DNA of 64,000 bases from Coenobita brevimanus (lineage: Eukaryota; Arthropoda; Malacostraca; Decapoda; Coenobitidae). How positions within the stretch are numbered: position 1 is the first letter of the stretch; each line of letters starts with the position of its first letter. The stretch lies in NCBI GenBank assembly GCA_032717465.1, contig CM064715.1:33944701-34008700 (forward strand), given 5' to 3'. Shown here piece after piece: positions 53,836-64,000 of the stretch. The notes under the pieces are model-generated. The model saw nothing but the letters and a program-made list of their open reading frames with translations. It had not been told where the DNA came from and did not search any database. The translations under genes and the position numbers were made by a program.

Positions 53836-54526
53836 CTGTGGCGCAATGTTATCTATTGGTCATATCATCCTGCGCTTTAGAACATGCCTCACTTATAAAT
53901 TATTGCAGCACAGATGTTCCTTTCACACTTTCCACCATCTTGGAAGATGGGGATCTTAATACTCATATGGCTGATAAATTCATGCCTTTCTTAAGTGAGA
54001 CTAGATTGAATCAGAGTGAAGTGACTTTTTATCTGTGTGGTTCTGGTTTTTATCGACTGTAAAATGCAAATAGTATATTATTTAGCTGCGGTTGACAGTT
54101 AACATATTTGAAATAGTTCTTGCTCCTGACAGCCCTGTTTCTTATACTGGTGTTCATTATATTGACCCCTCTGTGGATGAGCGTGTGTAATTTGTAGGAC
54201 CCCTCAGGCCCACCCTGGGGACATTTTTCGAGGTTTCGAAAATTTGTTTTTTGTTCTTGCCATTTTGAAGAAGTTCTGACGCACCTGGCAGTGCAAACTT
54301 CAGTGACCCATCCCGTGGCATGCAATCGAACACGGAAGTTATGGAAATTTTGGCAGATTGTATTGGTCCCATCATGGTGTTGCCGCACACAACGTCACAC
54401 AAAGTGTTTTATATTTTTTATGTACACAAAAACAATGCAAATGGTGATCAAATGGTGTGAAATTACGAGACACAGGAAATATCTTAGCACATCATATGTG
54501 AGGTTTGAATAGGAAAAAATTTATGA
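53836..54526 (+). other. Unassigned part of the left arm
   Basis: A frame of about 75 residues ends at 54062 (LEHASLINYCSTDVPFTLST ... NQSEVTFYLCGSGFYRL) and resembles the end of an I-like polyprotein, but weakly. 54063-54526 has no recognised feature. The whole is repeated inverted at 58138-58834. Confidence 0.5.
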
Positions 54527-54539
54527 ATTTATGAAAAAA

Positions 54540-55400
54540 TTTTGGAGTCCCTCCCAGTCTGCCCCGTCATAGTGCCATTTAGTCACCACGACAGGTTCAG
54601 AGCAGGAGGGTGTGGTAGGTGTTAAAGTGGTGGCTTAAATCAGACAATGATCAGAGGATCCAAGGGGGGGACTTCACTTCGACATTATAATTATTTGAAC
54701 TAGTTGTTAGAAACAAGTCCCATAGGTGGGGATTTTGATCGGGGTTGTCTGGTACACGAGTGGGTTGACTGACTAACTGGGTGAGATTAAATGAGTCTGC
54801 AAATAGCTCACATTCAAGACCAAAGTCATCAGTTCTGGCTGAATAAGTGAGCTATTCAACATTATGGACATTAAAATCACCCAGAATAGTATTTTCTGAT
54901 GCAGTATTGATGATGAGGACACTTAGTTGTGAAGACAGAGAGTCAAATAAACTCAGCTCTGGAGGGGCATTAGGGGAACGATAAACACAACAGAAATACT
55001 TAATATTACCAAAAGAATTAATTTGTATATGGAATAGTCGAAATAAGGACAATTAAATTTAGTAATCTCCTCCAGGGCAATTTCTTATTTAGCAAGACAA
55101 CATACACCTCCTTTGGGTCTGACATTTTGAATCAAGATATAACCAGGAAAATTAAATCTAGCTAAATCAGAGATGGAGCTTACTTGTGTCTCTGAGAAAA
55201 ATAGCAGATCAGGGGATTCAAACTAGAGGAAATTTTGAGGAGAGTTGATGTTGGAGTGAAGTCCCCTAATATTGCAAAAGAAAATTTTACTACACTTACA
55301 TGCAGATTTAGGGCGCTGCAACACTGGAGGTGGCACAGCTGCTTGATGACGACCAGGAGGGCCCTGTGCAGATGACCCAGCCCTACCACTTTCCTAAATC
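54540..55400 (-). pseudogene. CR1/Jockey-like endonuclease fragment
   Basis: Minus-strand FCCVYRSPNAPPELSLFDSL and TILGDFNVHNVE (55052-54852) match the element at 31801-33461, as does the 5' end near 55300-55400 (AAGCAGCTGTGCCACC). The Ser-Asp-His region is readable near 54640. Truncated on the left at the inner end of the inverted duplication. Confidence 0.75.
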
Positions 55401-55404
55401 TCTC

Positions 55405-57130
55405 ACCACTTCCTTCAACCTCTCATGCCCCCTCACCAATGCATCATGCACCGGGGACATCATCGTCTGAGTCCGGCTTCAGGTCAGGGCCTTGGCATGT
55501 ACAGAAGATGCAGAGGTCAGCATCACAACGTGAGAGGCAGTTCAAGCAGCAAACCGGGAATGCAGGTGACTGCTTCCCGAGAAGCCTACGGACGGAGAGA
55601 CATGACAGTTCAGACCATGGACTTTTTTCTTTGACGACAGCAACTCTGATCTAAGGGATACGACAGGAGTGATAGTGACGAGTTCAGGCATGAGTTTTTT
55701 GATGAGCAACTCATGAAAACCATTGCCACTGACACCAACCATTTCTTTCACCAGACCACTGCAGTATTGGCACAGGAAGAGACCTATAGGACACAACACT
55801 GGACTGATGTGACAGTGTCAACCTTGTACATGTTCATGGCACTCACGATGTTGATGTCCTTGGTCAAGAAACATGCACTTGTTGACTATTGGACCACCAA
55901 TGATTAAACATAGAGACACAGGTATATGCATTCAGCAAGTACATGGCACGGAACATGTACCAGAACATCCTAAGGTTCCTTAACTTCTCTGAAAACGCAA
56001 CCTTGCACCCAACAGACAGTTGGCGAAAGATCTGTACAGTTATGAAAAACCTCAAAGGCAAATTCAAACACTATTTTGGGGCTTTTCAAAAGATTTTGAT
56101 TGGTGAGTCGCTGATGTTGTCCCGGAGCCATATCTTTCATATGGTACATTCCATCTAAACGTCATCGATTTGGCATCAAGATATTTGTACTGTGTGATTA
56201 TGATACAGGTTTTGTCATAGATATGATGACATACACTGGGGAAGCGACTGATATCTCCCGCAATGATTGTCTTGGCATTTCTGATGCAGTCGTGAAGAAA
56301 ATGATGGATGATTATGTTGGAAGAGGACATATACTCTTCACAGATAATTGGTACACCTCTCCTGAGTTAGCAATGCTCCTGCTATCACGAGGCATTGGCT
56401 TGTGTGGCACAGTGAGGCCTAAAAGACGTGGCATGCCACGCTTCCGTGCAGAGCAAGAGAGAGGCAATGCTGCTGCAAAGCAGCACAGATCTCCTGGCTC
56501 TACGATAGCGAGACACTCGGATGTCCACATGCTTTCAGTTGTGCACACAGATGCTCTCGTCAACACAGGGAAAATAGATCGTGTGACAGGCAAGCGTATT
56601 CGAAAGCCAAATGCAATCACAGACTTCACTCATAACATGCACTTGGTTGATAAAAATGACATGCAGATTGGTAGTGTGGAGAGCATTCATCATTCTGTCA
56701 AAGGGAACAAGAAACTCTTTTTCCACTTGGTAGACGTGTGTGTGTTGACTGCACATCATTAGTACTGCCAGAAAACCAGGAAGACAATCTCAGTGCGGAA
56801 GTTCATGCATGACTGTGTGTTCGAGCTCTTGCAGAAGTACGGTCATCAGTCGTCAGTGTCACGGGGGCTTACAAGTGCGGTGCAAGACACGCTTGACAGA
56901 CTTGCTGCAAGGTAATGGGCGGCACAGCACTACCTTGAATAAATGTCTCCACCCCGTGAAGAACAATGTGTGACGAGAGGGGCCAGGAGTGCACAGGTGC
57001 ACTGGCACATCTGTGCAACAGTAGAGAGGCGGCAACAAGAGCAAAAGCTCACCTCCTGGCAGTACCACTCATGTAAGGTGACTCTGCTCTACCTGCTTCC
57101 CTGAGTATCATTCGTCAAAGAAGTAATGAG
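55405..57130 (+). pseudogene. piggyBac-type transposase, frameshifted
   Basis: N-terminal conserved YRTQHWTDVTVSTLYMFMAL (55790-55850) is followed in a second frame by FSKYMARNMYQNILRFLNFSE (55930-56000) and KHYFGAFQ, then back in the first frame KRHRFGIKIFVLCDYDTGF (first catalytic Asp), GHILFTDNWYTSPELAML (second Asp), MHLVDKNDMQIGSVESIHHS (third Asp), and GNKKLFFHLVDV. This DDD arrangement is typical of piggyBac (DDE_Tnp_1_7). A stop at 56760 precedes a damaged Cys-containing tail to about 57100. No TTAA-flanked ends were found around it. Confidence 0.85.
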
Positions 57131-58137
57131 TGTGTGAAAAAATGAAGTGTAAATAATTCAGTGTAATTGTAAGAGTTACTGTAAATAACTTGATTTAGTG
57201 TAAAGTTTATATTTCTTAAAGTAAGGAATTGCAATAGTGTAAGATAGAAATAAGTGTTTGGATAAATAAGGGACAGTATTTAAGCCTAGAAGACAGAGTG
57301 ACATTTAAAGACAATGACTTATCTAGGTTTACTTATGATTTGCTAAAGGAGGGCAGAGAGGGGTTAATGCTGGCCTGATCTGACTCCACTAATCGCATCA
57401 TGCACGAGATGTTAGTATTTATTTTGTTGTTTTTTCCATTCAGTGTATTATGTAGCCACCATGTGTTTTCCATTACTGTTATCCACTTCTGTTGGTCTTG
57501 TATTTGCATGTGAAATACTCATAATCAATGTTGAATGCTGTTGAAAGATAGATTTAGAAGAAAAAAACACTAAAATGCTTTCGCCTAAAGTGATTGCTAA
57601 TCTCAGACAACATCGTCTTTTCACCGTGTGAAGTTTCCCCAAACATATAACTAGACCCATTATCTCGACCCAGGCGGAAAATATCATCTTTCTCTTCCCT
57701 TGCGACACACAGACAGCAATCAACTTGACGATAATAGCAACATACAGGCATAAACAAGAAATACTTGAAAATAAGAGAAATATACTTTTTTGTGGGGTAT
57801 CTTTACGTATTATTCCGAATGTTTTACTATTCTGGATCATTTTACATTTCCTTTGCCTAGTAGTAGCATTACAACAATGTTTTAAGCATTCACATGATTT
57901 GTGGGTTCCTTGGAAGGCCTCCACTCATTTACTGTTAATCAGCTCCGGCCAGGTGCTACTCACGGCTCGCCTCGACTTTCAACCCTCAAGGGAGAGCCCG
58001 TACACTTTGGGACTGATAATTTTCTTATTTAGGTATAAAATAAAATCACACAACTCTCTTTTCACACAAACTCCAGCACCCAGACGACAATAATAATTCG
58101 ATACTACGATAAACCTATTATACATCAGAAAGTGAAA
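57131..58137. other. No convincing gene
   Basis: A+T-rich. A minus-strand frame at 57448-57924 (158 residues with a hydrophobic stretch SISCLCLYVAIIVKLIAVCV) has no recognisable motif and is probably chance. Confidence 0.45.
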
Positions 58138-58834
58138 ATAAATTCATAAATTTTTTCCTATTCAAACCTCACATATGATGTGGTAAGATAGTTCCTGTGT
58201 CTTGTAATTTCACATCATTTGATCACCATTTGCATTGTTTTTGTGTACATAGAAAATATAAAACACTTTGTGTGACGTTGTGTGCGGCAACACCATGATG
58301 GGGCCAATACAATCTGCCAAAATTTCCATAACTTCCGTGTTCGATTGCACGCCATGGGATGGGTCACTGAAGTTTGCACTGCCAGGTGCGTCAGAACTTC
58401 TTCAAAATGGCAAGAACAAAAAACAAATTTTCGAAACCTCGAAAAATATCCCCAGGGTGGGCCTGAGGGGTCCTACAAATTACACACGCTCAACCACAGA
58501 GGGGTAAATATAGGGAACACCAGTATAAGAAACAGGGCTGTCAGGAGCAAGAACTATTTCAAATATGTTAACTGTCAACCGCAGCTAAATAATATACTAT
58601 TTGCATTTTACAGTCGATAAAAACCATAACCACACAGATAAAAAGTCACTTCACTCTGATTCAATCTAGTCTCACTTAAGAAAGGCATGAATTTATCAGC
58701 CATATGAGTATTAAGATCCCCATCTTCCAAGATGGTGGAAAGTGTGAAAGGAACATCTGTGCCGCAATAATTTATAAGTGAGGCATGTTCTAAAGCGCAG
58801 GATGATATGACCAATAGATAACATTGCACCACAG
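58138..58834 (-). other. Unassigned part of the right arm
   Basis: Inverted copy of 53836-54526, with the same short frame ending NQSEVTFYLCGYGFYRL at 58608. Confidence 0.5.
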
Positions 58835-60620
58835 ATGTCACAGTGCAGAAGAAATTTTCTTTCCGTCAATCATCCAAGAAGAGGCAAATGCCACAGGGCA
58901 CATAGCCTCACTCACCCTCTGACTCCACCCGTGCGGATCCCTTTGTGTAACCCTCCAGGTAGCGACTCTTTCCTCTCTAAATATCTTACGATAGGAGTGA
59001 TTGACCTGCTCCAGCCTTCCCCTTGGCCTCCTCCACCCTGAGTTAACCTGTTCAGAGATCACCCTGTGAGCAGGATCAGCCTCAGGAATGCAGGCCATGT
59101 CCCCATATTGCTGGAGATGGCGATGACGTATTATATGGGTAATAGGCCACGATAGTCTCACGGAGAAGTCGCTTGTTAAGGACCAGGTTGTACCTGTGAT
59201 ATCCTATGATCCTGCAAAGACACTTAGAACCAAAGGAGTCAATCTGATGCCTCAATTTACTGTTTAGTGTCCATATCTCACAGCCATGAATTAAGGTACG
59301 GAGCACCAGCGCCTTGAAGATGCAAACTTTCATCCCTCTACACAAATGATGATAGTGCCAAACACCTGAACTGAGTGAATCCATAACCCTGTAGGCCAAA
59401 CCAATACAATGAGAGGTCTCACTGTCTGATCTACTGTTGTTATGGACCACACTACCAAGATGTAAATGAATCTTTCCAAGACTTCTGTATCCTCACGACA
59501 TGTTTGGACAGACTGAACTGCTTCATCCAACAAGCCACCAAATGCCCGGCCCAAGAGACTTTTAATCTCAATGGCTTCATATTCTCGTGAAATTCCTTGA
59601 GGCCACTTCGTAGTGTCTCCAACAAGTCCACTAGGATAACTGAGTCATCAGCAAAGTCAAGGTCGGTAGCCCTGAAATCACAAACTGTTACTCCACAGTG
59701 ACTTCGACTCACAGCCCGGTCCAGTACCCAATCCATACATGTGTTGGAAAGTGGAAGGGCAAGGACAAATCCCTGTCTTTTACCAGAACTTTCTGGGAAG
59801 AAGTCTGATGTTCCCCATCCCCTCACACTTGACAGTAGTCTCAGTGTTTGAGTACAAGCCAGCAATCAGTCGGATTAACCCCGCAAGGACCCCATGGAGT
59901 CACAGGAGTTCCCATAATACCTCCTAATTTACTGAGTCAAACACTTTCTTCAGACCAACATAGGCTGCTAGCAGACCTTGTTGAAACGCAAGACGGCGTT
60001 TCACAAGAACTCGAAGAGCTAGGATACAATCATCAGTAGACTTGTTGGGCATGAATTCAGATTGCTCAGGCCTCTTAAAATTTAGCAAATGGTCCCGGAT
60101 ATGCATCAGGAGAATGCGAACGAGAACTTTGCCTGGCGCACTGAGCACTGTAACACCGTGGTAGTTACAACACTCCCGCTGGTGTCATTTTCCTTTACAG
60201 GTAAGGGTGACCAAACCCTCTGTCCAGTCAGAAGGAATTATACCAGTAAGCCAAATGGCCTCTGTGAATGAATGTAACCCCCTGATAATGGCTTCCCCCC
60301 TGGTTTTGATAAATTCTGCTGGGATGTCACAAACACCAGCTGCTCTACCACTTTTCAGCCTAGGCACTGCATTCTTGATTTGATCTAGAGAAGGCACGGA
60401 TTCGTCAGTTGGTGAAACAGCAGCCATTGGCTGTTCACCAACCAACGGGAGCTTTCCAATGGGAGGTTCACCCATATACAGCTGCTCAAAGTACTCGGCT
60501 TAACAAGCTCTAAACTCATTTGCCCCCGACACTGGCTGTCCATCAGCTGTCCTAATTGAGTTAACCTGAGACGTGGGTCTGGAGTGTAGCTTCTTCAGGC
60601 CTTGGTAGGAAGGTCGAAGG
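58835..60620 (-). pseudogene. RT of another non-LTR family, right arm copy
   Basis: The same fragment as 52045-53835 with the same truncation point. Motifs: RLKSGRAAGVCDIPAE, SDWTEGLVTLTCKGK, AAYVGLKKVFDSVN (again Gly for Asp), TDLDFADDSVILVD, ALVLRTLIHGCEIWTLNSKL. A stop after KGK near 60185 differs from the left arm (TGA-type change), so the arms have diverged since duplication. Confidence 0.8.
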
Positions 60621-61107
60621 TCATTTGCATGAATGAATGAATAAATGAATGAAAATGTAACATGGCGGGACAACAGCAGAGGTCATTTGCTACCAAATAT
60701 ATAATTAAAGGAAAGTCAAAATATATCAAAAACGATAAAAAGCAAAGAGATAAATGATGCTAAAACAAATGAACAGTATAGAAGAATAAAAGAAACCACC
60801 AAAGCTAAGAACATAGCGGAAAGGTAGGGATTAAAATTAGAACATTATCATTAAAACACAAACTAAAATATGGAAAAGCCCTATAGCTTTTGGAGAAGGC
60901 CAGAACTCAACACAAAAGAGAAGGTGCCTCCCCTCATAGCACAAGCCTCTTCCCCAAGAACCGAGGAAAGAAGGTACGATCCGTTGCTGTCTTGGCACCC
61001 GGAAAGGTACCACAGACGAAGGTCCCCAAGACTGGGACATTCGACAAGATGTCGCACAGTCAAAGGAACCAAACAGTCATCACAATTGGGAAGGGGTGCC
61101 CTCTCCA
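60621..61107 (-). pseudogene. I-like element 3' end, right arm copy
   Basis: It carries the (CATT)n tail (60630-60655 as GAATGAATGAA) and the polyprotein end. The frame 61108-60881 reads MERAPLPNCDDCLVPLTVRHLVECPS, with Cys and His residues forming the zinc-finger-like end of I-type polyproteins. This region is better preserved here than in the left arm, where about 90 bp are missing. Confidence 0.75.
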
Positions 61108-61882
61108 TTAATCCACCGCATCCCGGAGAGGTGAATTCACGTCCTCACATGATGTGCAATCATATCTCGGAGACGTAAATTAACGCGGCAAGATTGCAAG
61201 GTCCCTAATTTGCACAATTTTCAATTTTCGCGAGTGATTTCGCGAGTGATTTTTGGCACGTATACATGGACATCTTCCTCTATTCCTCTACAAGATGCCA
61301 AGCAGGGACAATGCCTTACACTGCATAACCTCTACCCCCCCCCTGCACGCCATTGTCTCGGCAATTCACCTGTTACCAGTGACCTGGCCAGTAAAGACAT
61401 TCAGGGCCAGAGTGATTCCCCAATCGATGACAATGTGGAGGACAAAGTTTACATAGCATTAGAGGAAGAAACAGTCAGAAATGATGATCAGGTAATGTGG
61501 GAAAAAAAGGTCATGAATGGTGATGAGTTAGTGAGTGAAACAATGCTTATAATGCCTATATTACTGTTTGAAAACTAATATACTCTCGTACTACATATAA
61601 ATTCGTACCAAGTAAATAAATAAATACTGTTTATGAGTGGATAAAATAGTTACTCTCCCATAGAACTCGTTTTCTTTGGTGCCAGCCTGTTAGAAAACCC
61701 AGTCAGGTAAGGAGGTACTCATACCTGGATCGAGTATTTTAATCCTCAGGTGAGCGATTTCTCTATGAATTTTCGATGTTTCTCACCAAAAGCGGATGTT
61801 TGAACCAAAAAAAAAAAAGGTCCAAAAATGTCGGGACTGGGGTGTACCACTGCCCAGAAAACATCGGGATGGGGCGGGTTAA
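61108..61882 (+). mobile_element. Non-autonomous piggyBac-like element with TTAA duplication
   Basis: TTAA at 61108-61111 and 61879-61882 flank 767 bp. The ends are imperfect inverted repeats: TCCACCGCATCCCGG on the left and, on the other strand at the right, CCCGCCCCATCCCGA. The left arm of the inverted duplication has a single TTAA at the equivalent place (51654-51657), so insertion and duplication of TTAA are directly visible. An internal frame (61210-61578) has QGQSDSPIDDNVEDKVYIAL and is shared with 1257-1923. No catalytic domain. Confidence 0.85.
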
Positions 61883-62031
61883 AAAACCATGAGTCAGCCT
61901 GGTGTGGCCAATCTGGAGATGGGCCAAAGTTGTTTCCCACCATCGAGACAGTCCCACATACCCCCCATCACCCAGGTTCCTACAAATGCTGTGGAGTTTG
62001 CCCCTGCTGCATCCCGCCTCCTCTGCCAGCA

Positions 62032-62789
62032 GAAATACTAAACATTTTCTAAAACCAGCTTCTTCTTGTATGACTCACGTTTGCTGCACGTGCAGTTAGT
62101 ACAGAAGGAAATATATTTCCGTCATGAAAAAGGACCACTTTCAAGAAAATTTTTGAGGAGACAATAAACAAGCATCACTCGTTCACGTTGTGTTTATAAC
62201 AAAGGGCCACTATGACTGAATTAACATCATTACCAGGTGAGAATATCCTTTGAAATCATCATACTGGCTACAGAAAAAAAAAAAAAAAAACTTTTGTATC
62301 ATGGTGCAGTAGATTCCAGCCCTTTAATCTTGAACCTTAAAGTTCAGCCTGTTTCCTAGATAAGCCAAGTCATGAACAAGGTTATTCAGTTCTCCTTGTG
62401 ATAGTAAGTGTGGTTCATTTGAAGAACATGTTGCCTGGAATGTTGGATTAGAAATCTCATAATCTTTTTCCTCTTGATATGTTTCAGCTTCAATTGATCG
62501 CTTATCCCTTAAAGTTACATGTTTTGGAGAATTTAGTTCTGGAAGTTCAGCAGTCTAGAGAACTGGTCCTACTGCAGATGGCAGATTGGGGCATTTCACT
62601 AAGCTCTTTGTTTTTGAAGTGATCCCTATTGTAATTACAAGGCAGAAATATGAGCATGGCGTCACAAGAAAGCTAAGCTTGAAAGGAAAAATCTGAGTTC
62701 ATATATGGATTCAGCATGAAAAGTTTATTTAGAGCATCGATCGATACCCTTTGGACAAAATTGTTGTTGACCATTGTTATATGGCCATT
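62032..62789. other. No gene seen
   Basis: No recognised motif; an A17 run lies at 62274-62290. Confidence 0.5.
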
Positions 62790-63127
62790 TCTTTTTTTTC
62801 TATGTGTCTGACTCTGGGCATAGGCTTCACAGCCTGCTTTCTAGGCCCAGTAGCACTCCTACATACCGCACACCTCTACATGTCACCACTTCGGGGCTAA
62901 CACCCACCGTCCATATTGAATACATGCTAGGGCTGTCTCATACAGGACTGGTGTATTGGTATTAGCGGGGGTATTTTTACGACACGTTGGTGGGTCTTCT
63001 GGTAGATCAGTAAAGTCTGCTTTTTATGAAATTCAAATCCTTAAACTGTTCCCTGCCCCATCGGGATTTGAACTCGGCTACGTTAGGACTACAAGCCACC
63101 TCTCTACCGACTGAGTCACCGCCTCCC
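62790..63127 (-). mobile_element. tRNA-derived SINE, minus strand
   Basis: On the minus strand the head GAGGCGGTGACTCAGTCGG contains an A-box-like TGACTCAGTCGG (63107-63118), and GAGTTCAAATCCC at 63063-63075 is a B box. The body ends in a run of A (plus-strand T run at 62788-62799). It differs from the SINE at 26835. Confidence 0.8.
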
Positions 63128-64000
63128 CCTATTTAGGCTTTTGATTTGTGCCATTTAAGTGTAAGAACAAAATTTGGTTCCTCAAAGAATTGTCATGCTA
63201 CACAGAAATGCAAAATCTTTATAATATTCCCAGAACATACTAAAAATGTTCATATGACCACAAAATTTAATACCATTACATTTTAGCTCCCAACCACCGG
63301 GTGTTGGTATAGACCAATGGAAATATGTTACATTGGTAGGAAAAGCAATTGTTTTTTTATCGAAGTTTGAATTCTACACCATTTGATCTCACCACCAAAA
63401 CACTGGTATAGCACCCCGCCACAGTACCTGTGCGTGACTCAGTTTATCCTGCAACTGGGCCAGGTGTACAGCTGTGTCATCTGAATCATCTGCACCTGAT
63501 TCCGTCCCTGCCACTCTCGTCTAGTTTGTGTCATCCATCCCAGCCAAATTTCTGCCGAAGATGACTGGGAAAGTGCTTCTTGTTAGTGCTACAGAACACA
63601 CCTTGGACACGACTGTATCCAGTGTGTCTGATAGTGGTGAAACATCTTCCGAGATACAAGGAAGTTACCCCATGGAGAAAAATGTTTCACGTGCACCAAT
63701 CCTTGACCGATCTGATGCTGGTGATGTGGCCCTCCCACTGCTTTAAGGGGAAGGAACGCTTGTGACAGCAATGCCTTTGGCTGTGAGGCAGAGGTGGATG
63801 AGCCTGGAGATGAGAAATGTGAAGGAGATGGTGATGAAGGAGAAGGTCATCTCATACATAAACGCTGTAGCCACGTCTCCCCACCACTCTCGCGACCAGT
63901 GCACCACACTCTTTCCCCACCATGACCCTCCTCACCCTAACCAAGCATGTGTAGGGTCATCTCACAACAACCTGGCCCTTCATATGTGGGGAGGTTGAAC
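63128..64000. other. Unassigned end of the window
   Basis: A short frame at 63528-63746 (SDSGETSSEIQGSYPMEKNV) and an acidic stretch after it (EVDEPGDEKCEGDGDEGEG) in another frame have no recognised family. The acidic character recalls N-terminal regions of piggyBac transposases, but nothing confirms it. Confidence 0.3.

Larger units (their letters stand above)
51494..54526 (+). repeat. Left arm of a large inverted duplication
   Basis: It comprises the I-like 3' end, a second RT fragment and a third fragment, all matched in reverse order and orientation by 58138-62031. The left arm lacks about 90 bp present at 60845-60935 and has an empty TTAA at 51654-51657. Confidence 0.85.
58138..62031 (-). 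repeat. Right arm of the inverted duplication
   Basis: Inverted copy of 51494-54526, interrupted by a 767 bp piggyBac-like element at 61112-61878. It retains about 90 bp lost from the left arm. Confidence 0.85.

Noticed and set aside
57448..57924. Minus-strand 158-residue frame with a hydrophobic stretch
   Set aside because: No recognisable domain, odd composition and no copy or context supporting a gene; probably chance in A+T-rich DNA.
63528..63746. Short acidic frame as a piggyBac N terminus
   Set aside because: Only composition supports it; no conserved transposase motif is present before the window ends.

Overview
This is a eukaryotic, almost purely repetitive window. It holds layered non-LTR retrotransposons (an RTE-like family in three copies, a CR1/Jockey-like family in three copies, I-like elements with RNase H, and others), a head-to-head pair of Penelope-like elements with GIY-YIG endonuclease, two nested Ty3/Gypsy-type elements, piggyBac transposase and non-autonomous piggyBac debris, two tRNA-derived SINEs and many long (TA)n, (TAGA)n and (CT)n tracts. 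That mix, with A+T-rich microsatellites, suggests a large arthropod genome, most likely a decapod crustacean; this is inference from repeat content. No complete host gene is visible. One short stretch (40633-40845) could be a host first exon.

Layout. 1-771: 3' end of a non-LTR element with a (TTGA)n tail. 772-14468: one minus-strand LTR element (LTRs about 772-1260 and 13148-14468; gag, protease, integrase, then reverse transcriptase) that has absorbed three later insertions: a complete two-LTR Gypsy element (5989-12537) inside gag, a 5'-truncated non-LTR copy (13286-14131) inside its 5' LTR, and a truncated piggyBac-like element (from 1261). 14704-17832: RTE-like copy 1, one stop codon away from an intact EN-RT frame. 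17865-26800: Penelope-like copies A (minus) and B (plus) joined head to head; B carries a 3.06 kb CR1-like insertion. 26835-27228: tRNA SINE. 27454-30570: RTE-like copy 2. 30571-31060: divergent solo LTR. 31801-37893: CR1-like element split by RTE-like copy 3 (33462-36614). 38011-39550: decayed RT.

39551-46270 is mostly unassigned, with ORF1 and RNase H fragments. 46270-52041 is an I-like element with ORF1, EN, RT and RNase H. Its 3' end plus two following fragments (51494-54526) recur in inverted orientation at 58138-62031. The spacer holds a CR1-like endonuclease fragment and a broken piggyBac transposase (55405-57130). The right arm contains a 767 bp piggyBac-like insertion with a TTAA duplication whose empty site is preserved in the left arm. 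62790-63127 is a second tRNA SINE.

These genes do not form a cellular pathway. They are self-mobilising units: gag/pol for LTR elements, APE-type endonuclease plus RT for LINEs, GIY-YIG plus RT for Penelope, DDD transposase for piggyBac. Most are broken. The most interesting items are the integrase-before-RT domain order in a Gypsy-type element, several filled/empty insertion-site pairs, stop codons shared between copies, and a hammerhead-like motif in the Penelope terminal repeats. All identities were judged by eye.
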